The notes beneath the pieces were generated by a model. That model had not been told where the DNA came from. It did no database searches and was given only the letters and a program-made list of their open reading frames with translations. From contig CAYTNY010000072.1 of assembly GCA_964439215.1 (NCBI GenBank), positions 1-11,565 on the forward strand: a DNA stretch of 11,565 nt. The letters run 5' to 3'. This document shows, one piece after another, positions 1 to 7,407 of this stretch (the stretch's first letter is position 1; each line of letters opens with the position of its first letter). The translations under genes were made by a program, and so were the position numbers. Origin of the DNA: CAYTNY01 sp964439215 (lineage in GTDB: Bacteria > Oederibacteriota > PGYV01 > CAYTNY01).

Positions 1-51
1 TGCAAAAAAAGGACTTTGATTCTATTAAGTGTTGCAATAAAACTTGCAATC
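1..51 (+). repeat. Left arm of long inverted repeat
   Basis: The first 51 bases match the reverse complement of 11480-11531 at 49 of 52 aligned columns. There are two substitutions (positions 13 and 26) and one single-base gap beside the run of seven A. The core GTTGCAATAAAACTTGCAAT (31-50) is identical in both arms and contains two TTGCAA palindromes 12 bp apart. The repeat starts at the first base of the window, so its outer boundary is not visible. After position 51 the two copies diverge. The arm lies upstream of the LysM lipoprotein gene. A reading frame is open across it from base 1 to the stop at 91-93, but the other arm has a stop in the equivalent frame, so it is probably not coding. 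Confidence 0.85.
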
Positions 52-81
52 TATAGATTTTTAACGGCAAACAACTTATTC

Positions 82-109
82 TTGACTTTGTAAACATATA
101 TGATACCAT
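82..109 (+). promoter_or_regulatory. Candidate sigma-70-type promoter of the LysM-phoH-ybeY-CNNM operon
   Basis: TTGACT (82-87) and TACCAT (104-109) are separated by 16 bp, a plausible -35/-10 pair upstream of the first gene. The -10 overlaps a perfect inverted repeat, TATATG-ATAC-CATATA (97-112), which could be an operator or may simply reflect the AT-rich setting. The predicted leader would be about 70 nt. This is a consensus match only; TATGAT (99-104) is also a good -10 but too close to the -35. Confidence 0.4.
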
Positions 110-184
110 ATACGCAGTAAAATTTATTATATATGGCGGGGCAGTATAAAAAACTTGATGTATTATATTTCAAGGAGGTTGGAG

Positions 185-772
185 ATGAAATATTTAAAGG
201 TTAGTGCCGTAATTATTATGATTTTTTCTGTTGTTTTTCTGGCGGGGTGTGCGAAAAGAGCCACAGTTCAGGATGATCCGTTTGAGGAAGAATCGCTGGA
301 TGGAATGGTTGATGATTTTGATATGCTTGAACCTCCTCCAATGGATGATGAACCTTCCATGGCAGAACCACCCCTGGATGAACCGCCGATGGATGAACCG
401 CCCCTGGATGAATCTTTTGAAGAGCCCGTGGAAGAGTCCTGGGATGAACCAATTGATGAAGAACCACTGATGCCTCCTGTTGCTGAGGAAAAACAGCCGC
501 AGGGATTGAGATATATAGTTGTACGCGGAGATACTTTGTGGGATATATCTTCCAGAGACAGAATGTACGGTGATCCTTTTCAGTGGCCCCTTATTTTCAG
601 GGCAAACAGGGATAATATAGATGATCCGGATATAATTGAAATAGGACAGGAATTATTTATACGAAAAGATTTTACACGCAGTGAAGTCAGGGATGCAAGA
701 CAGAAAGCAATGGATACACCGGCCTATGTTCCGCATACCAGGCCGAGAAAAACATTGCCGCTGCAGTATTAA
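185..772 (+). CDS. LysM-domain lipoprotein with acidic proline-rich linker
   Basis: This is a 195-residue predicted secreted lipoprotein. The ATG at 185 is preceded by an ideal AAGGAGG (172-178) seven bases upstream; a longer reading back to the TTG at 155 would translate through that ribosome site. Residues 1-21 form a signal peptide with lipobox L-A-G-C, so Cys22 should be lipidated. Residues about 30-105 are a low-complexity linker rich in Asp, Glu, Pro and Met with repeated PMDEP/PLDEP units. Residues about 109-160 are a LysM domain (YIVVRGDTLWDIS, then a WPLIFRAN segment and GQELFIR). LysM domains bind N-acetylglucosamine polymers, so the inferred role is anchoring to peptidoglycan from a membrane. 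The last 30 residues are basic. The gene is first in the run leading into phoH, 28 bp downstream, and may be transcribed with it. The exact function is unknown. Confidence 0.88.
   Translation: MKYLKVSAVIIMIFSVVFLAGCAKRATVQDDPFEEESLDGMVDDFDMLEPPPMDDEPSMAEPPLDEPPMDEPPLDESFEEPVEESWDEPIDEEPLMPPVAEEKQPQGLRYIVVRGDTLWDISSRDRMYGDPFQWPLIFRANRDNIDDPDIIEIGQELFIRKDFTRSEVRDARQKAMDTPAYVPHTRPRKTLPLQY
371..415 (+). repeat. Three 15-bp tandem repeats encoding PLDEP-type pentapeptides
   Basis: Units at 371-385, 386-400 and 401-415 are near-identical, each with GGATGAA in the middle, and encode PLDEP, PMDEP and PLDES. The period is five codons, so gain or loss of a unit keeps the frame and only changes the linker length of the lipoprotein. 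More degenerate related units lie just upstream (about 325-370). Confidence 0.75.
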
Positions 773-800
773 AAAGCTTATGCGAGAGCGTGGATTATAG

Positions 801-1796
801 TTGCCGGAAAAAAAGAAGAGAATAGAATTAAATTTTGATAAAGACGCGCTGATAAATCTGTATGGAATCGCGGATGAAAATTTAAAGTTTCTTGAGAAAA
901 AATTTGAAATTTCATTGGTCGGCAGAAATAACGCCCTGTTTATCGGCGGGAAAAGAAAAGATACCGCAATTGCGGAAAAAGTTATTGCTGTCTTAATTGA
1001 TGACGCATTAAAAGGGAAAGCGATTTCAAAACTGCATATTGAGGAAGCGATAGACCGGGCGGAAAAAGGGGAGGCGTTAAAAAATGCGGACGCGCCTGTT
1101 GCCGGCGAAGGGCTTATTGTATCTTCGAAAAGAGGGCCGGTAAAACCCAAAACTTCAAATCAGGAAAAATACATAAATACTATATTCAATAACCAGATAA
1201 ATTTTGCCATAGGCCCGGCGGGAACAGGAAAGACTTATCTTGCAGCCGCGGCAGGGCTTTATTTTCTGCGTGAGAAACTGGCGGAACGGATAGTTCTGGT
1301 CAGGCCGGTTGTTGAAGCGGGCGAATCACTGGGTTTCCTTCCCGGAGATATGAATGAGAAAATCAATCCTTATTTAAGGCCGTTTTTTGATGCTATTTTT
1401 GACATGATAGAACCGCGCATTTTCTATGATCTTGTTCAGAACGGAATAATAGAAGTTGCACCTCTGGCCTATATGAGAGGAAGGACCCTGAATAAGTCAT
1501 TTGTGATACTTGATGAGGCCCAGAACACAACGATTGACCAGATGAAGATGTTTCTGACAAGAACCGGAAATAATTCAAAACTGGTTATCACGGGAGATAT
1601 AACACAGATCGATCTGCCGGCGGGAAAAAAATCAGGGCTCATACACGCAGTTGAAATATTCAGGGAAACAGAAGGCATATCAATAGTAAGATTTGAAACA
1701 AAGGATGTCGCAAGGGCTGAGATCGTAAGGAAAATACTGGAGGGTTATGAAAGATATGAGCAAGGACAGAGCCAAAGTGATAATAAACGTATTTAA
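801..1796 (+). CDS. phoH: PhoH-like P-loop ATPase (YbeZ type)
   Basis: This 331-residue protein belongs to the PhoH/YbeZ family of cytoplasmic ATPases, which in other bacteria work with YbeY in RNA metabolism. An N-terminal KH-like region (about 8-75) is followed by the ATPase domain. That domain has Walker A GPAGTGKT (138-145), Walker B FVILDEAQN (234-242), the conserved PLAYMRGRTLN segment (221-231) and GDITQIDLP (265-273). The length is typical. The start is inferred to be the TTG at 801: an in-frame TAG lies directly before it (798-800), no in-frame ATG follows before the conserved N-terminal region, and the upstream ribosome site is weak. It ends inside the start of ybeY (50-bp overlap), which suggests translational coupling. 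The family call is very safe; only the start is uncertain. Confidence 0.95.
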   Translation: MPEKKKRIELNFDKDALINLYGIADENLKFLEKKFEISLVGRNNALFIGGKRKDTAIAEKVIAVLIDDALKGKAISKLHIEEAIDRAEKGEALKNADAPVAGEGLIVSSKRGPVKPKTSNQEKYINTIFNNQINFAIGPAGTGKTYLAAAAGLYFLREKLAERIVLVRPVVEAGESLGFLPGDMNEKINPYLRPFFDAIFDMIEPRIFYDLVQNGIIEVAPLAYMRGRTLNKSFVILDEAQNTTIDQMKMFLTRTGNNSKLVITGDITQIDLPAGKKSGLIHAVEIFRETEGISIVRFETKDVARAEIVRKILEGYERYEQGQSQSDNKRI

Positions 1797-2202
1797 AAAA
1801 GAGCCGTTAAGAATACGGCTTGATATTGAAAAAACCGTTAAGAAAGTTATAGCCGCGGAAAAAACAGGCGGAGAAATGAATGTAAACGTGATATTTGCCG
1901 GGGATGCGCTTATAAAGAGACTTAACCGGCAGTTCAGAAAAAAGGATAAAACCACTGATGTGCTTACCTTTGTTTATGACGCGGATGACTGCGGATACAG
2001 CGGCAGTGATATTTATATATCGGTTCCGACAGCCCGAAAAGACGCTTTAGAAGAAGGAAAAACAATAAAAGAAAAAACAGCGGAGCTGATAATACACGGA
2101 GTTCTTCATACTCTCGGATATGACCATAAAACACAAAAGGAATATGACGGCATAAAAAAACTTCAGGAAAAATATCTGAAAACTGCAATGAGGTCCTGTT
2201 GA
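1747..2202 (+). CDS. ybeY: Endoribonuclease/rRNA maturation factor YbeY
   Basis: This 151-residue protein carries the YbeY signature HGVLHTLGYDH, whose His117, His121 and His127 are the expected metal ligands. It also has the conserved upstream block from Asn60 to Phe75 (FRKKDKTTDVLTF). YbeY is a metal-dependent single-strand RNase needed for 16S rRNA 3'-end maturation and ribosome quality control. The reading frame overlaps the end of phoH by 50 bp if ATG 1747 is used. The GGAGG at 1739-1743 is very close to that ATG, so ATG 1756 or GTG 1777 (preceded by AAGGA) are real alternatives that shorten only the non-conserved N-terminus. The phoH-ybeY order is widely conserved, which supports the call. 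Confidence 0.95.
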   Translation: MKDMSKDRAKVIINVFKKEPLRIRLDIEKTVKKVIAAEKTGGEMNVNVIFAGDALIKRLNRQFRKKDKTTDVLTFVYDADDCGYSGSDIYISVPTARKDALEEGKTIKEKTAELIIHGVLHTLGYDHKTQKEYDGIKKLQEKYLKTAMRSC

Positions 2203-2259
2203 ATGAGAGAAAATGAGGCAGGAAAACAGTTTTTTTCAGCGGGGGGCGGTGAAGTATGA
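2203..2259 (+). CDS. Possible 18-codon coupling ORF between ybeY and the CNNM gene
   Basis: An ATG directly follows the ybeY stop (TGA-ATG, 2200-2205). It opens an 18-codon frame, MRENEAGKQFFSAGGGEV, whose TGA (2257-2259) overlaps the next ATG as ATGA. The CNNM gene lacks a strong ribosome site of its own, so reinitiation through this short frame could carry ribosomes from ybeY to it. I recognise no homolog. A chance frame is quite possible. Confidence 0.25.
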   Translation: MRENEAGKQFFSAGGGEV

Positions 2260-3623
2260 CTATGATCATGCAGGTTCAGATACTGCTTTTGATAATGCTT
2301 TTTATTACTTCCGCGGTTCTTTCGGTTGCGGAGACGTCTCTGATAGGGCTGAGTAAAATAAAGGCGATTGCTTTTATAAGAAACAAACATCCGAAAGCAA
2401 AATATTTTCAGGTATGGGTAAAAGAACCTCAAAGCCTTCTTGCTACTTTCTCTATATGCATAAACGCTGTTGCGATAACCGCGGCCACCATCGGTGCTTT
2501 TTTGTCGCTGGGCATATCGGAAATGTTCGGGCTTAATGCATCGCTTACCGCAAGTGTTATGGCCGGCGCAATAACCGCAACCATAATAATCTTTGGTGAA
2601 ATATCCCCCAAGATATTTGCCATACACAATACTGAAAAATTATCCGTAAAACTGGTAGGCCCGGCTGTTCTGCTGTATAAAATTTTAAAACCGGTCACAG
2701 CTTTGTTTGTAAAGATTGCCAATCTTACCATAAAAATCCTGGGCGGAGAACCGGGGCGCGGTGTGCCTGTCGTAACGGCAAAAGATATTTCAACTGTGAT
2801 TGATGTAAGCAGCGAAGAAGGTTTTATAGGGGAGCAGGAAAAATCCATGATGGCAAGTATTCTTGAGTTCGGCGACACTCAGGCAAAGCATATTATGGTT
2901 CCCAGGACTTCTGTGGAAGGAATTGATGTGGAATGGGATTTTGATAAAATTATAGATGTGGTTATTGAGGACGGCTATTCCAGAATGCCGGTTTATAAAG
3001 AAAATATGGATAACATCCTGGGCGTCCTGTATACAAAAGATATGATGACAATGATAAAAAACCGGGATCTTATTATTTTTGAGGATCTTGTAAGAATGCC
3101 TTATTTTGTGCCTGAGTATAAGAATATTGCCGAACTTTTAAAAGAATTCAAAAAAGGCAAGATACATATGGCTATTGTTGTGGACGAGTTCGGCGGTACG
3201 GCGGGTCTTATTACCCTTGAAGATATACTGGAAGAAATAGTAGGCGAGATCCAGGATGAGTATGATATGGAATATGATATGATAAAGAAGATTGGTGATG
3301 ATGTTTATGAACTTCAGGGAGCGCTTGAAATAGACGAACTCAATGAAGAAGCAAAAATAAACATACCGGAAGAAGATGATATCAATACTATCGGAGGATT
3401 TGTGATGGCTCTTTTTGGAAAAGTTCCGCAAAAAGGAGAGTCAATGAATTTTGGATATGTTAATTTTACAATATTAAAATCCGACGCAAGAAAAGTAGAA
3501 AAAATACTTATGAAGGTATCAAGACCGGCTGAAGAAGAGGACCAAACAGACAATACAGGGAAAGCGCCGCCTGATAACGGCGGCAAAAACGCGTCCGGGG
3601 CAGAAGAAAAAACAGGACTATAA
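2256..3623 (+). CDS. CNNM/CorC-HlyC family membrane protein with CBS pair
   Basis: This 455-residue inner-membrane protein has the complete CNNM/CorC architecture. A DUF21 (CNNM) transmembrane domain covers residues 1 to about 185, with hydrophobic segments near 7-27, 62-85, 95-116 and 130-155 and the conserved FGEISPK (113-119). Two CBS domains follow (about 213-270 and 278-335), including DEFGGTAGLITLEDILEEIVG (310-330). A CorC/HlyC C-terminal domain lies near 345-422, then a hydrophilic tail rich in Gly, Glu and Lys (425-455). Relatives are linked to Mg2+ or Co2+ export and are often misnamed hemolysins; substrate specificity cannot be read here. Its place after phoH and ybeY parallels E. 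coli ybeX, but unlike YbeX it keeps the membrane domain. The start is ATG 2256; the preceding GGGGGGCGGTG is an indifferent ribosome site. Confidence 0.93.
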   Translation: MTMIMQVQILLLIMLFITSAVLSVAETSLIGLSKIKAIAFIRNKHPKAKYFQVWVKEPQSLLATFSICINAVAITAATIGAFLSLGISEMFGLNASLTASVMAGAITATIIIFGEISPKIFAIHNTEKLSVKLVGPAVLLYKILKPVTALFVKIANLTIKILGGEPGRGVPVVTAKDISTVIDVSSEEGFIGEQEKSMMASILEFGDTQAKHIMVPRTSVEGIDVEWDFDKIIDVVIEDGYSRMPVYKENMDNILGVLYTKDMMTMIKNRDLIIFEDLVRMPYFVPEYKNIAELLKEFKKGKIHMAIVVDEFGGTAGLITLEDILEEIVGEIQDEYDMEYDMIKKIGDDVYELQGALEIDELNEEAKINIPEEDDINTIGGFVMALFGKVPQKGESMNFGYVNFTILKSDARKVEKILMKVSRPAEEEDQTDNTGKAPPDNGGKNASGAEEKTGL

Positions 3624-3734
3624 GAAAATCCGCAGGATCCGGTTTATCGGAAGGGAAAAACATGCGGCCATACAGGTTTTTATTATCCGCCTGAATTTTT
3701 AATGATAATGCATAAATTCCTTGAGGTTATTTTT

Positions 3735-3794
3735 ATGAAAAAGACCGTAATTAATATTTTGAACAGCCGCGGAATATACCGGGGCAAAATATGA
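3735..3794 (+). CDS. Possible 19-codon leader ORF upstream of hypF
   Basis: In the 167-bp gap between the CNNM gene and hypF, an ATG preceded by TTGAGG opens a 19-codon frame (MKKTVINILNSRGIYRGKI). Its TGA (3792-3794) overlaps the hypF ATG as ATGA. hypF has only a weak ribosome site, so translational coupling through this leader is plausible. I see no known peptide family and no attenuator-like codon run. The rest of the gap (3624-3734) shows no clear promoter or U-tailed hairpin. Confidence 0.3.
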   Translation: MKKTVINILNSRGIYRGKI

Positions 3795-6100
3795 AAACCG
3801 CGGCGATTAAAATCGCAGGTGCGGTGCAGGGCGTTGGTTTCAGGCCCTTTGTTCACAGAACGGCGGAGAAATATAAATTAAACGGTTTTGTACGCAATGC
3901 AACGGGAAGTGTTTATATTGAAGTGACAGGAGAACCGGATATAATAAAGAGGTTTATTTCGGAGCTTCAAAGAAAGAAACCCGCAGCCGCGGTGATTAAT
4001 GAAATATCTGTCAGTATCCGGAAAAAAACTTCACTGCATGAAGGATTTGTTATATCAAAAAGCATGGTTTCCGATGAAATGAAAAATATAATCCCGGATA
4101 TTGCGGTGTGTCCGTCCTGTCTTTCGGAGTTTAATGACAAAAACAACAGGCGTTATCATTATCCTTTTATCAACTGCACCGGCTGCGGGCCGCGTTTTAC
4201 CATAATAAAAGATGTGCCTTATGACAGAAAAAACACATCAATGAAAGATTTTAAAATGTGTCCTGACTGTCTTAAGGAATACAGGGATATTAAATCAAGG
4301 CGCTATCATGCGGAGCCTAATGCCTGTTTTGTATGCGGTCCGGGGGCCCGGCTTGCCGATAGATCCGGAAAAACAATAAAAATGAAGAAAAATACCGGTT
4401 CCGGAAAGGCACAGGAATTATTCCGCGGCCGCAGCGATGCTGTTTTTGAAAAAGCGGCGGAACTGCTGAAAAAAGGAGCGGTGATTGCGGTAAAAGGCAT
4501 AGGCGGTTTTCATATGGCGGTTGATGCTTCAAATGAGCGGGCCGTGCAGAAACTTATAAAAAGAAAGAAAAGATCGCGCAAACCTTTTGCGGTAATGTCG
4601 GATGATATACGGAAGATTGAGAAGTTTGCAGAAGTGAACAGAAAAAGCCGCGCCCTGCTGAATTCCCCCGAAGCCCCGATAGTGCTTTTGCCTCTTAAAA
4701 AGAACAGAGTCATAGCTCCCGGCGTAAATGACGGTCTTGCCCATATAGGCGTGTTTCTGGCGTACAGCCCTCTTCACCATATGCTTTTTAACAGCCAAAC
4801 TGATGCGCTTGTTATGACGAGCGGAAATATTTCGGATGAACCCATTCACTGGGAGGATAAAGAAGCGTTAAAAACTCTTGGAAATATAGCGGATTATTTT
4901 ATTCTGCATGACAGGGAAATACTCCTGCCTGCTGATGATTCGGTTGTAAAGTCTTATAAAGACAGGTTCGTGATGATAAGGCGCTCCCGCGGCTTTGCTC
5001 CGGCGCCGGTTATACTGAAAAGAAAAATGCCCCGGGTTTTTGGAGCCGGAGGGATCCTTAAAAATACAGTATGTTTTATAAAAGAAAACCGGGCGCTGCT
5101 TTCGCAGCATATAGGGGATATTGAGAATAATAAAGCATATGATTTCTATGTGGATATTATAAAAAGTTTTATGAAATTTTACTCCATAAGGCCTGAAGCC
5201 GCGGCATGTGATATTCATCCTGATTATCTTTCTTCGCGTTTTGCGGAGGAATTTGCCTCTGAAAAAAACATACCTCTGGTCAGGGTGCAGCATCATTATG
5301 CGCATATGGCGGCGGTAATGGCCGAGAATGCTTTTGAAGGGAAGGCAATAGGGATGATATTTGACGGTACGGGGCTGGGAACCGACGGGAATATATGGGG
5401 CGGAGAATTTTTGACAGGCGATATGAAAGGCTTTAAAAGGGCGGGGCATTTTGCATATAAAAAGATGCCCGGCGGAGATCTGGCGTCAAAGGAAGCGTAC
5501 AGGTGCGGTATAAGCGTATTAAGAGATTTTTTAAGCAAAGACAGAATAATTAAATATTATAAAGATTTTCCCGCACAGCAGATCTTAAGCGCCGTTGAAA
5601 ATGATATAAACGCTCCGCTGTCTTCTTCCGCAGGCAGGCTGTTTGATGCCGCGGCCTCGATACTCGGCATATGCCATAAATCAGGTTATGACGCGCAGGC
5701 GCCGATGAAGCTTGAAGCGGCTGCTTACGGGAAAAAACCAACGCGGATATATAAAGCAAAGGTGAAAAAAGAAGATAATATTTATAAAGTGGATACAGCG
5801 CCTTTATTTGCCGGTTTATGGGAAGACAGAAAGAAACCGGAAGCAGCGGTGAATTTTCACGCGGGTATTGCCCGTGCGGCGGCGCGGACCGCGCGTATTA
5901 TATCGGATGAAACAGGCATCAGGCATGCGGCTCTGTCCGGCGGGGTCTTTCAGAACACGGTGTTTCTTGATATGATCTTAAAAGAGTTGAAAAAAAACGG
6001 GTTAAGTGTTTTAATACATAATAAATTATCTCCGAATGACAGCTGTATATCCTTCGGACAGGCTTATCACGCCGCGTATAATTATGGAAAGCGAGGTTAG
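3791..6100 (+). CDS. hypF: Carbamoyltransferase HypF
   Basis: HypF converts carbamoyl phosphate and ATP to carbamoyl-adenylate and transfers the carbamoyl group to the C-terminal Cys of HypE, the first step towards the cyanide ligands of [NiFe]-hydrogenase. The 769 residues show all expected modules. They are an acylphosphatase domain (about 1-90, GVGFRPF at 14-20), two zinc-finger pairs (Cys107/110 with 129/132, Cys157/160 with 179/182), a YrdC-like domain (about 212-400, KGIGGFH and TSGNISDEP), and a Kae1-like carbamoyltransferase region with HHYAHMAAV (501-509) and LSGGVFQN (715-722). The closing motif reads PNDSCISFGQA where PNDGGI-type sequences are common. A short Lys/Gly-rich stretch (195-212) separates the zinc and YrdC domains. 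The gene is slightly longer than E. coli HypF and appears intact. It heads the hyp cluster. Confidence 0.97.
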   Translation: MKTAAIKIAGAVQGVGFRPFVHRTAEKYKLNGFVRNATGSVYIEVTGEPDIIKRFISELQRKKPAAAVINEISVSIRKKTSLHEGFVISKSMVSDEMKNIIPDIAVCPSCLSEFNDKNNRRYHYPFINCTGCGPRFTIIKDVPYDRKNTSMKDFKMCPDCLKEYRDIKSRRYHAEPNACFVCGPGARLADRSGKTIKMKKNTGSGKAQELFRGRSDAVFEKAAELLKKGAVIAVKGIGGFHMAVDASNERAVQKLIKRKKRSRKPFAVMSDDIRKIEKFAEVNRKSRALLNSPEAPIVLLPLKKNRVIAPGVNDGLAHIGVFLAYSPLHHMLFNSQTDALVMTSGNISDEPIHWEDKEALKTLGNIADYFILHDREILLPADDSVVKSYKDRFVMIRRSRGFAPAPVILKRKMPRVFGAGGILKNTVCFIKENRALLSQHIGDIENNKAYDFYVDIIKSFMKFYSIRPEAAACDIHPDYLSSRFAEEFASEKNIPLVRVQHHYAHMAAVMAENAFEGKAIGMIFDGTGLGTDGNIWGGEFLTGDMKGFKRAGHFAYKKMPGGDLASKEAYRCGISVLRDFLSKDRIIKYYKDFPAQQILSAVENDINAPLSSSAGRLFDAAASILGICHKSGYDAQAPMKLEAAAYGKKPTRIYKAKVKKEDNIYKVDTAPLFAGLWEDRKKPEAAVNFHAGIARAAARTARIISDETGIRHAALSGGVFQNTVFLDMILKELKKNGLSVLIHNKLSPNDSCISFGQAYHAAYNYGKRG

Positions 6101-6103
6101 GAT

Positions 6104-6331
6104 ATGTGTCTTGCAATGCCGGGCAAGGTTCTGAAAAAGAACAAAAATAAAGCAGTGGTTGATTTTAACGGAATAGAGATGGAGATTGATATAACACTTA
6201 CGCCTGAAATAAAAAAAGGCGAGTACTGTCTCGTACATGCGGGATTTGCCATAGAACAAATTGATGAGGAATATGCGCTTGAGTCAAAAAAATATTTAGA
6301 GGAATTAAATGCCGCCCAGAAAAAGAACTGA
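6104..6331 (+). CDS. hypC: Hydrogenase maturation chaperone HypC
   Basis: This is a 75-residue small chaperone of the HypC/HupF family. It starts with the invariant MCLAMPG, whose Cys2 binds the iron centre together with HypD after removal of Met1. It also has the conserved VHAGFAI (44-50) with His45. The C-terminal part is a charged helix. It starts three bases after the hypF stop, with GAGG/AGG upstream, and its last 23 bp overlap hypD. HypC carries the Fe(CN)2CO unit from HypD to the hydrogenase large subunit. Confidence 0.97.
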   Translation: MCLAMPGKVLKKNKNKAVVDFNGIEMEIDITLTPEIKKGEYCLVHAGFAIEQIDEEYALESKKYLEELNAAQKKN

Positions 6332-7394
6332 TACCACTGAAAATAAGATCGTGAAACTGATACACGATAGTTCTGTTCACTTAAAAAAGAAGATAAATAT
6401 AATGGAAGTATGCGGGACCCATACAATGGATATATGCAGGTATGGAATACGCCCGCTTCTGCCGGATAAAATTGATCTTATATCGGGGCCCGGGTGTCCT
6501 GTATGCGTTACGCCTGTGGATGAAATTGATGCGGCGGTTGAAATCGCGGCAATGCCGGATGTCATTACCGCTACATTTGGTGATATGATGAAAGTTCCGG
6601 GGACGAGGTCAAGTCTTGTAAAGGAAAAAGCAAAAGGAGCGGATATAAGAGTTGTTTATTCTCCCGCGGAATCGCTCAGGTTTGCCGCGGAGAATCCGGA
6701 TAAAAATATAGTCTTTATAGGCGCGGGATTTGAAACAACAACTCCCGCGGTTGCACTCACTGTCATGGAGGCGGAAAAACAAAAAATAAAGAATTTTTTT
6801 GTTCTGCCGTTTTTTAAAGTTATTATACCGCCCATGGAAGCGCTTTTATCGGATGAGAAAGTGAAAATTGACGGTTTTCTGGCGCCTGGCCACGTCAGCG
6901 CCGTTATAGGATCCCGGCCCTATGAATATATAACCGAAAAGTTCCATATTCCCTGTGTTGTGACCGGTTTTGAGGCGGCGGATATACTTCAGGGAATATT
7001 GATGATAACAAAACAGGTGCTTGAAGGAAGAGGCAGTGTGGAAATACAGTATAAAAGGATAGTAAAGCCGCAGGGGAATCATTTCGCGGCATCAGCAATA
7101 GATAAAGTTTTTGAGACCTGCGGCACGAACTGGCGGGGAATAGGAAAAATACCGGGAAGCGGTCTTGCGTTTAAGAGCGGTTATAAAAAATTTGACGCAG
7201 TATCAAGGTATAAACCTGATATTTCCTACTCAAAAGAGCCGGCGGGCTGCAGGTGCGGAGACGTGCTGAAAGGAATCATAAAGCCCGATAAATGCCGTCT
7301 TTTCGGGCGCAGGTGTGTTCCTGACAATCCTGTGGGCGCGTGCATGGTTTCTTCCGAAGGAGCCTGTGCGGCTTATTATAAATATGCATCATAA
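6309..7394 (+). CDS. hypD: Fe-(CN)2CO assembly scaffold HypD
   Basis: This 361-residue iron-sulfur protein is where, with HypC, the Fe(CN)2CO group is built. Diagnostic blocks are EVCGTHT (33-39), GPGCPVCVTP (60-69), GFETTTPA (140-147) and APGHVS (192-197). A Cys-rich C-terminus (Cys314, 316, 329, 336, 345, 353) includes the ligands of the [4Fe-4S] cluster and the redox thiols. ATG 6309 has AGAGG (6298-6302) six bases upstream, inside the end of hypC, so the two are translationally coupled. The length and all key residues match the family, so an active protein is expected. Confidence 0.97.
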   Translation: MPPRKRTDTTENKIVKLIHDSSVHLKKKINIMEVCGTHTMDICRYGIRPLLPDKIDLISGPGCPVCVTPVDEIDAAVEIAAMPDVITATFGDMMKVPGTRSSLVKEKAKGADIRVVYSPAESLRFAAENPDKNIVFIGAGFETTTPAVALTVMEAEKQKIKNFFVLPFFKVIIPPMEALLSDEKVKIDGFLAPGHVSAVIGSRPYEYITEKFHIPCVVTGFEAADILQGILMITKQVLEGRGSVEIQYKRIVKPQGNHFAASAIDKVFETCGTNWRGIGKIPGSGLAFKSGYKKFDAVSRYKPDISYSKEPAGCRCGDVLKGIIKPDKCRLFGRRCVPDNPVGACMVSSEGACAAYYKYAS

Positions 7395-7407
7395 AAAGGA
7401 GACGGTT

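Noticed and set aside
1..93. Reading frame open from the first base to a TAA at 91-93, a possible C-terminus of an upstream gene
   Set aside because: Most of it lies in the repeat, whose other copy has a TGA in the same frame, and the peptide has no recognisable motif.
653..1150. 165-codon minus-strand frame across the LysM-phoH junction
   Set aside because: It overlaps conserved coding sequence of two real genes and its product is low-complexity (Ser/Phe/Ile).
3624..3734. Terminator or promoter between the CNNM gene and hypF
   Set aside because: Only short imperfect stems (for example TCCG/CGGA, GCGG/CCGC with long loops) and no U-tract or convincing -35/-10 pair were found.
4868..5449. 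193-codon minus-strand frame inside hypF
   Set aside because: It is antisense to well-conserved HypF motifs, and the product is His/Arg/Tyr-rich with no family resemblance.
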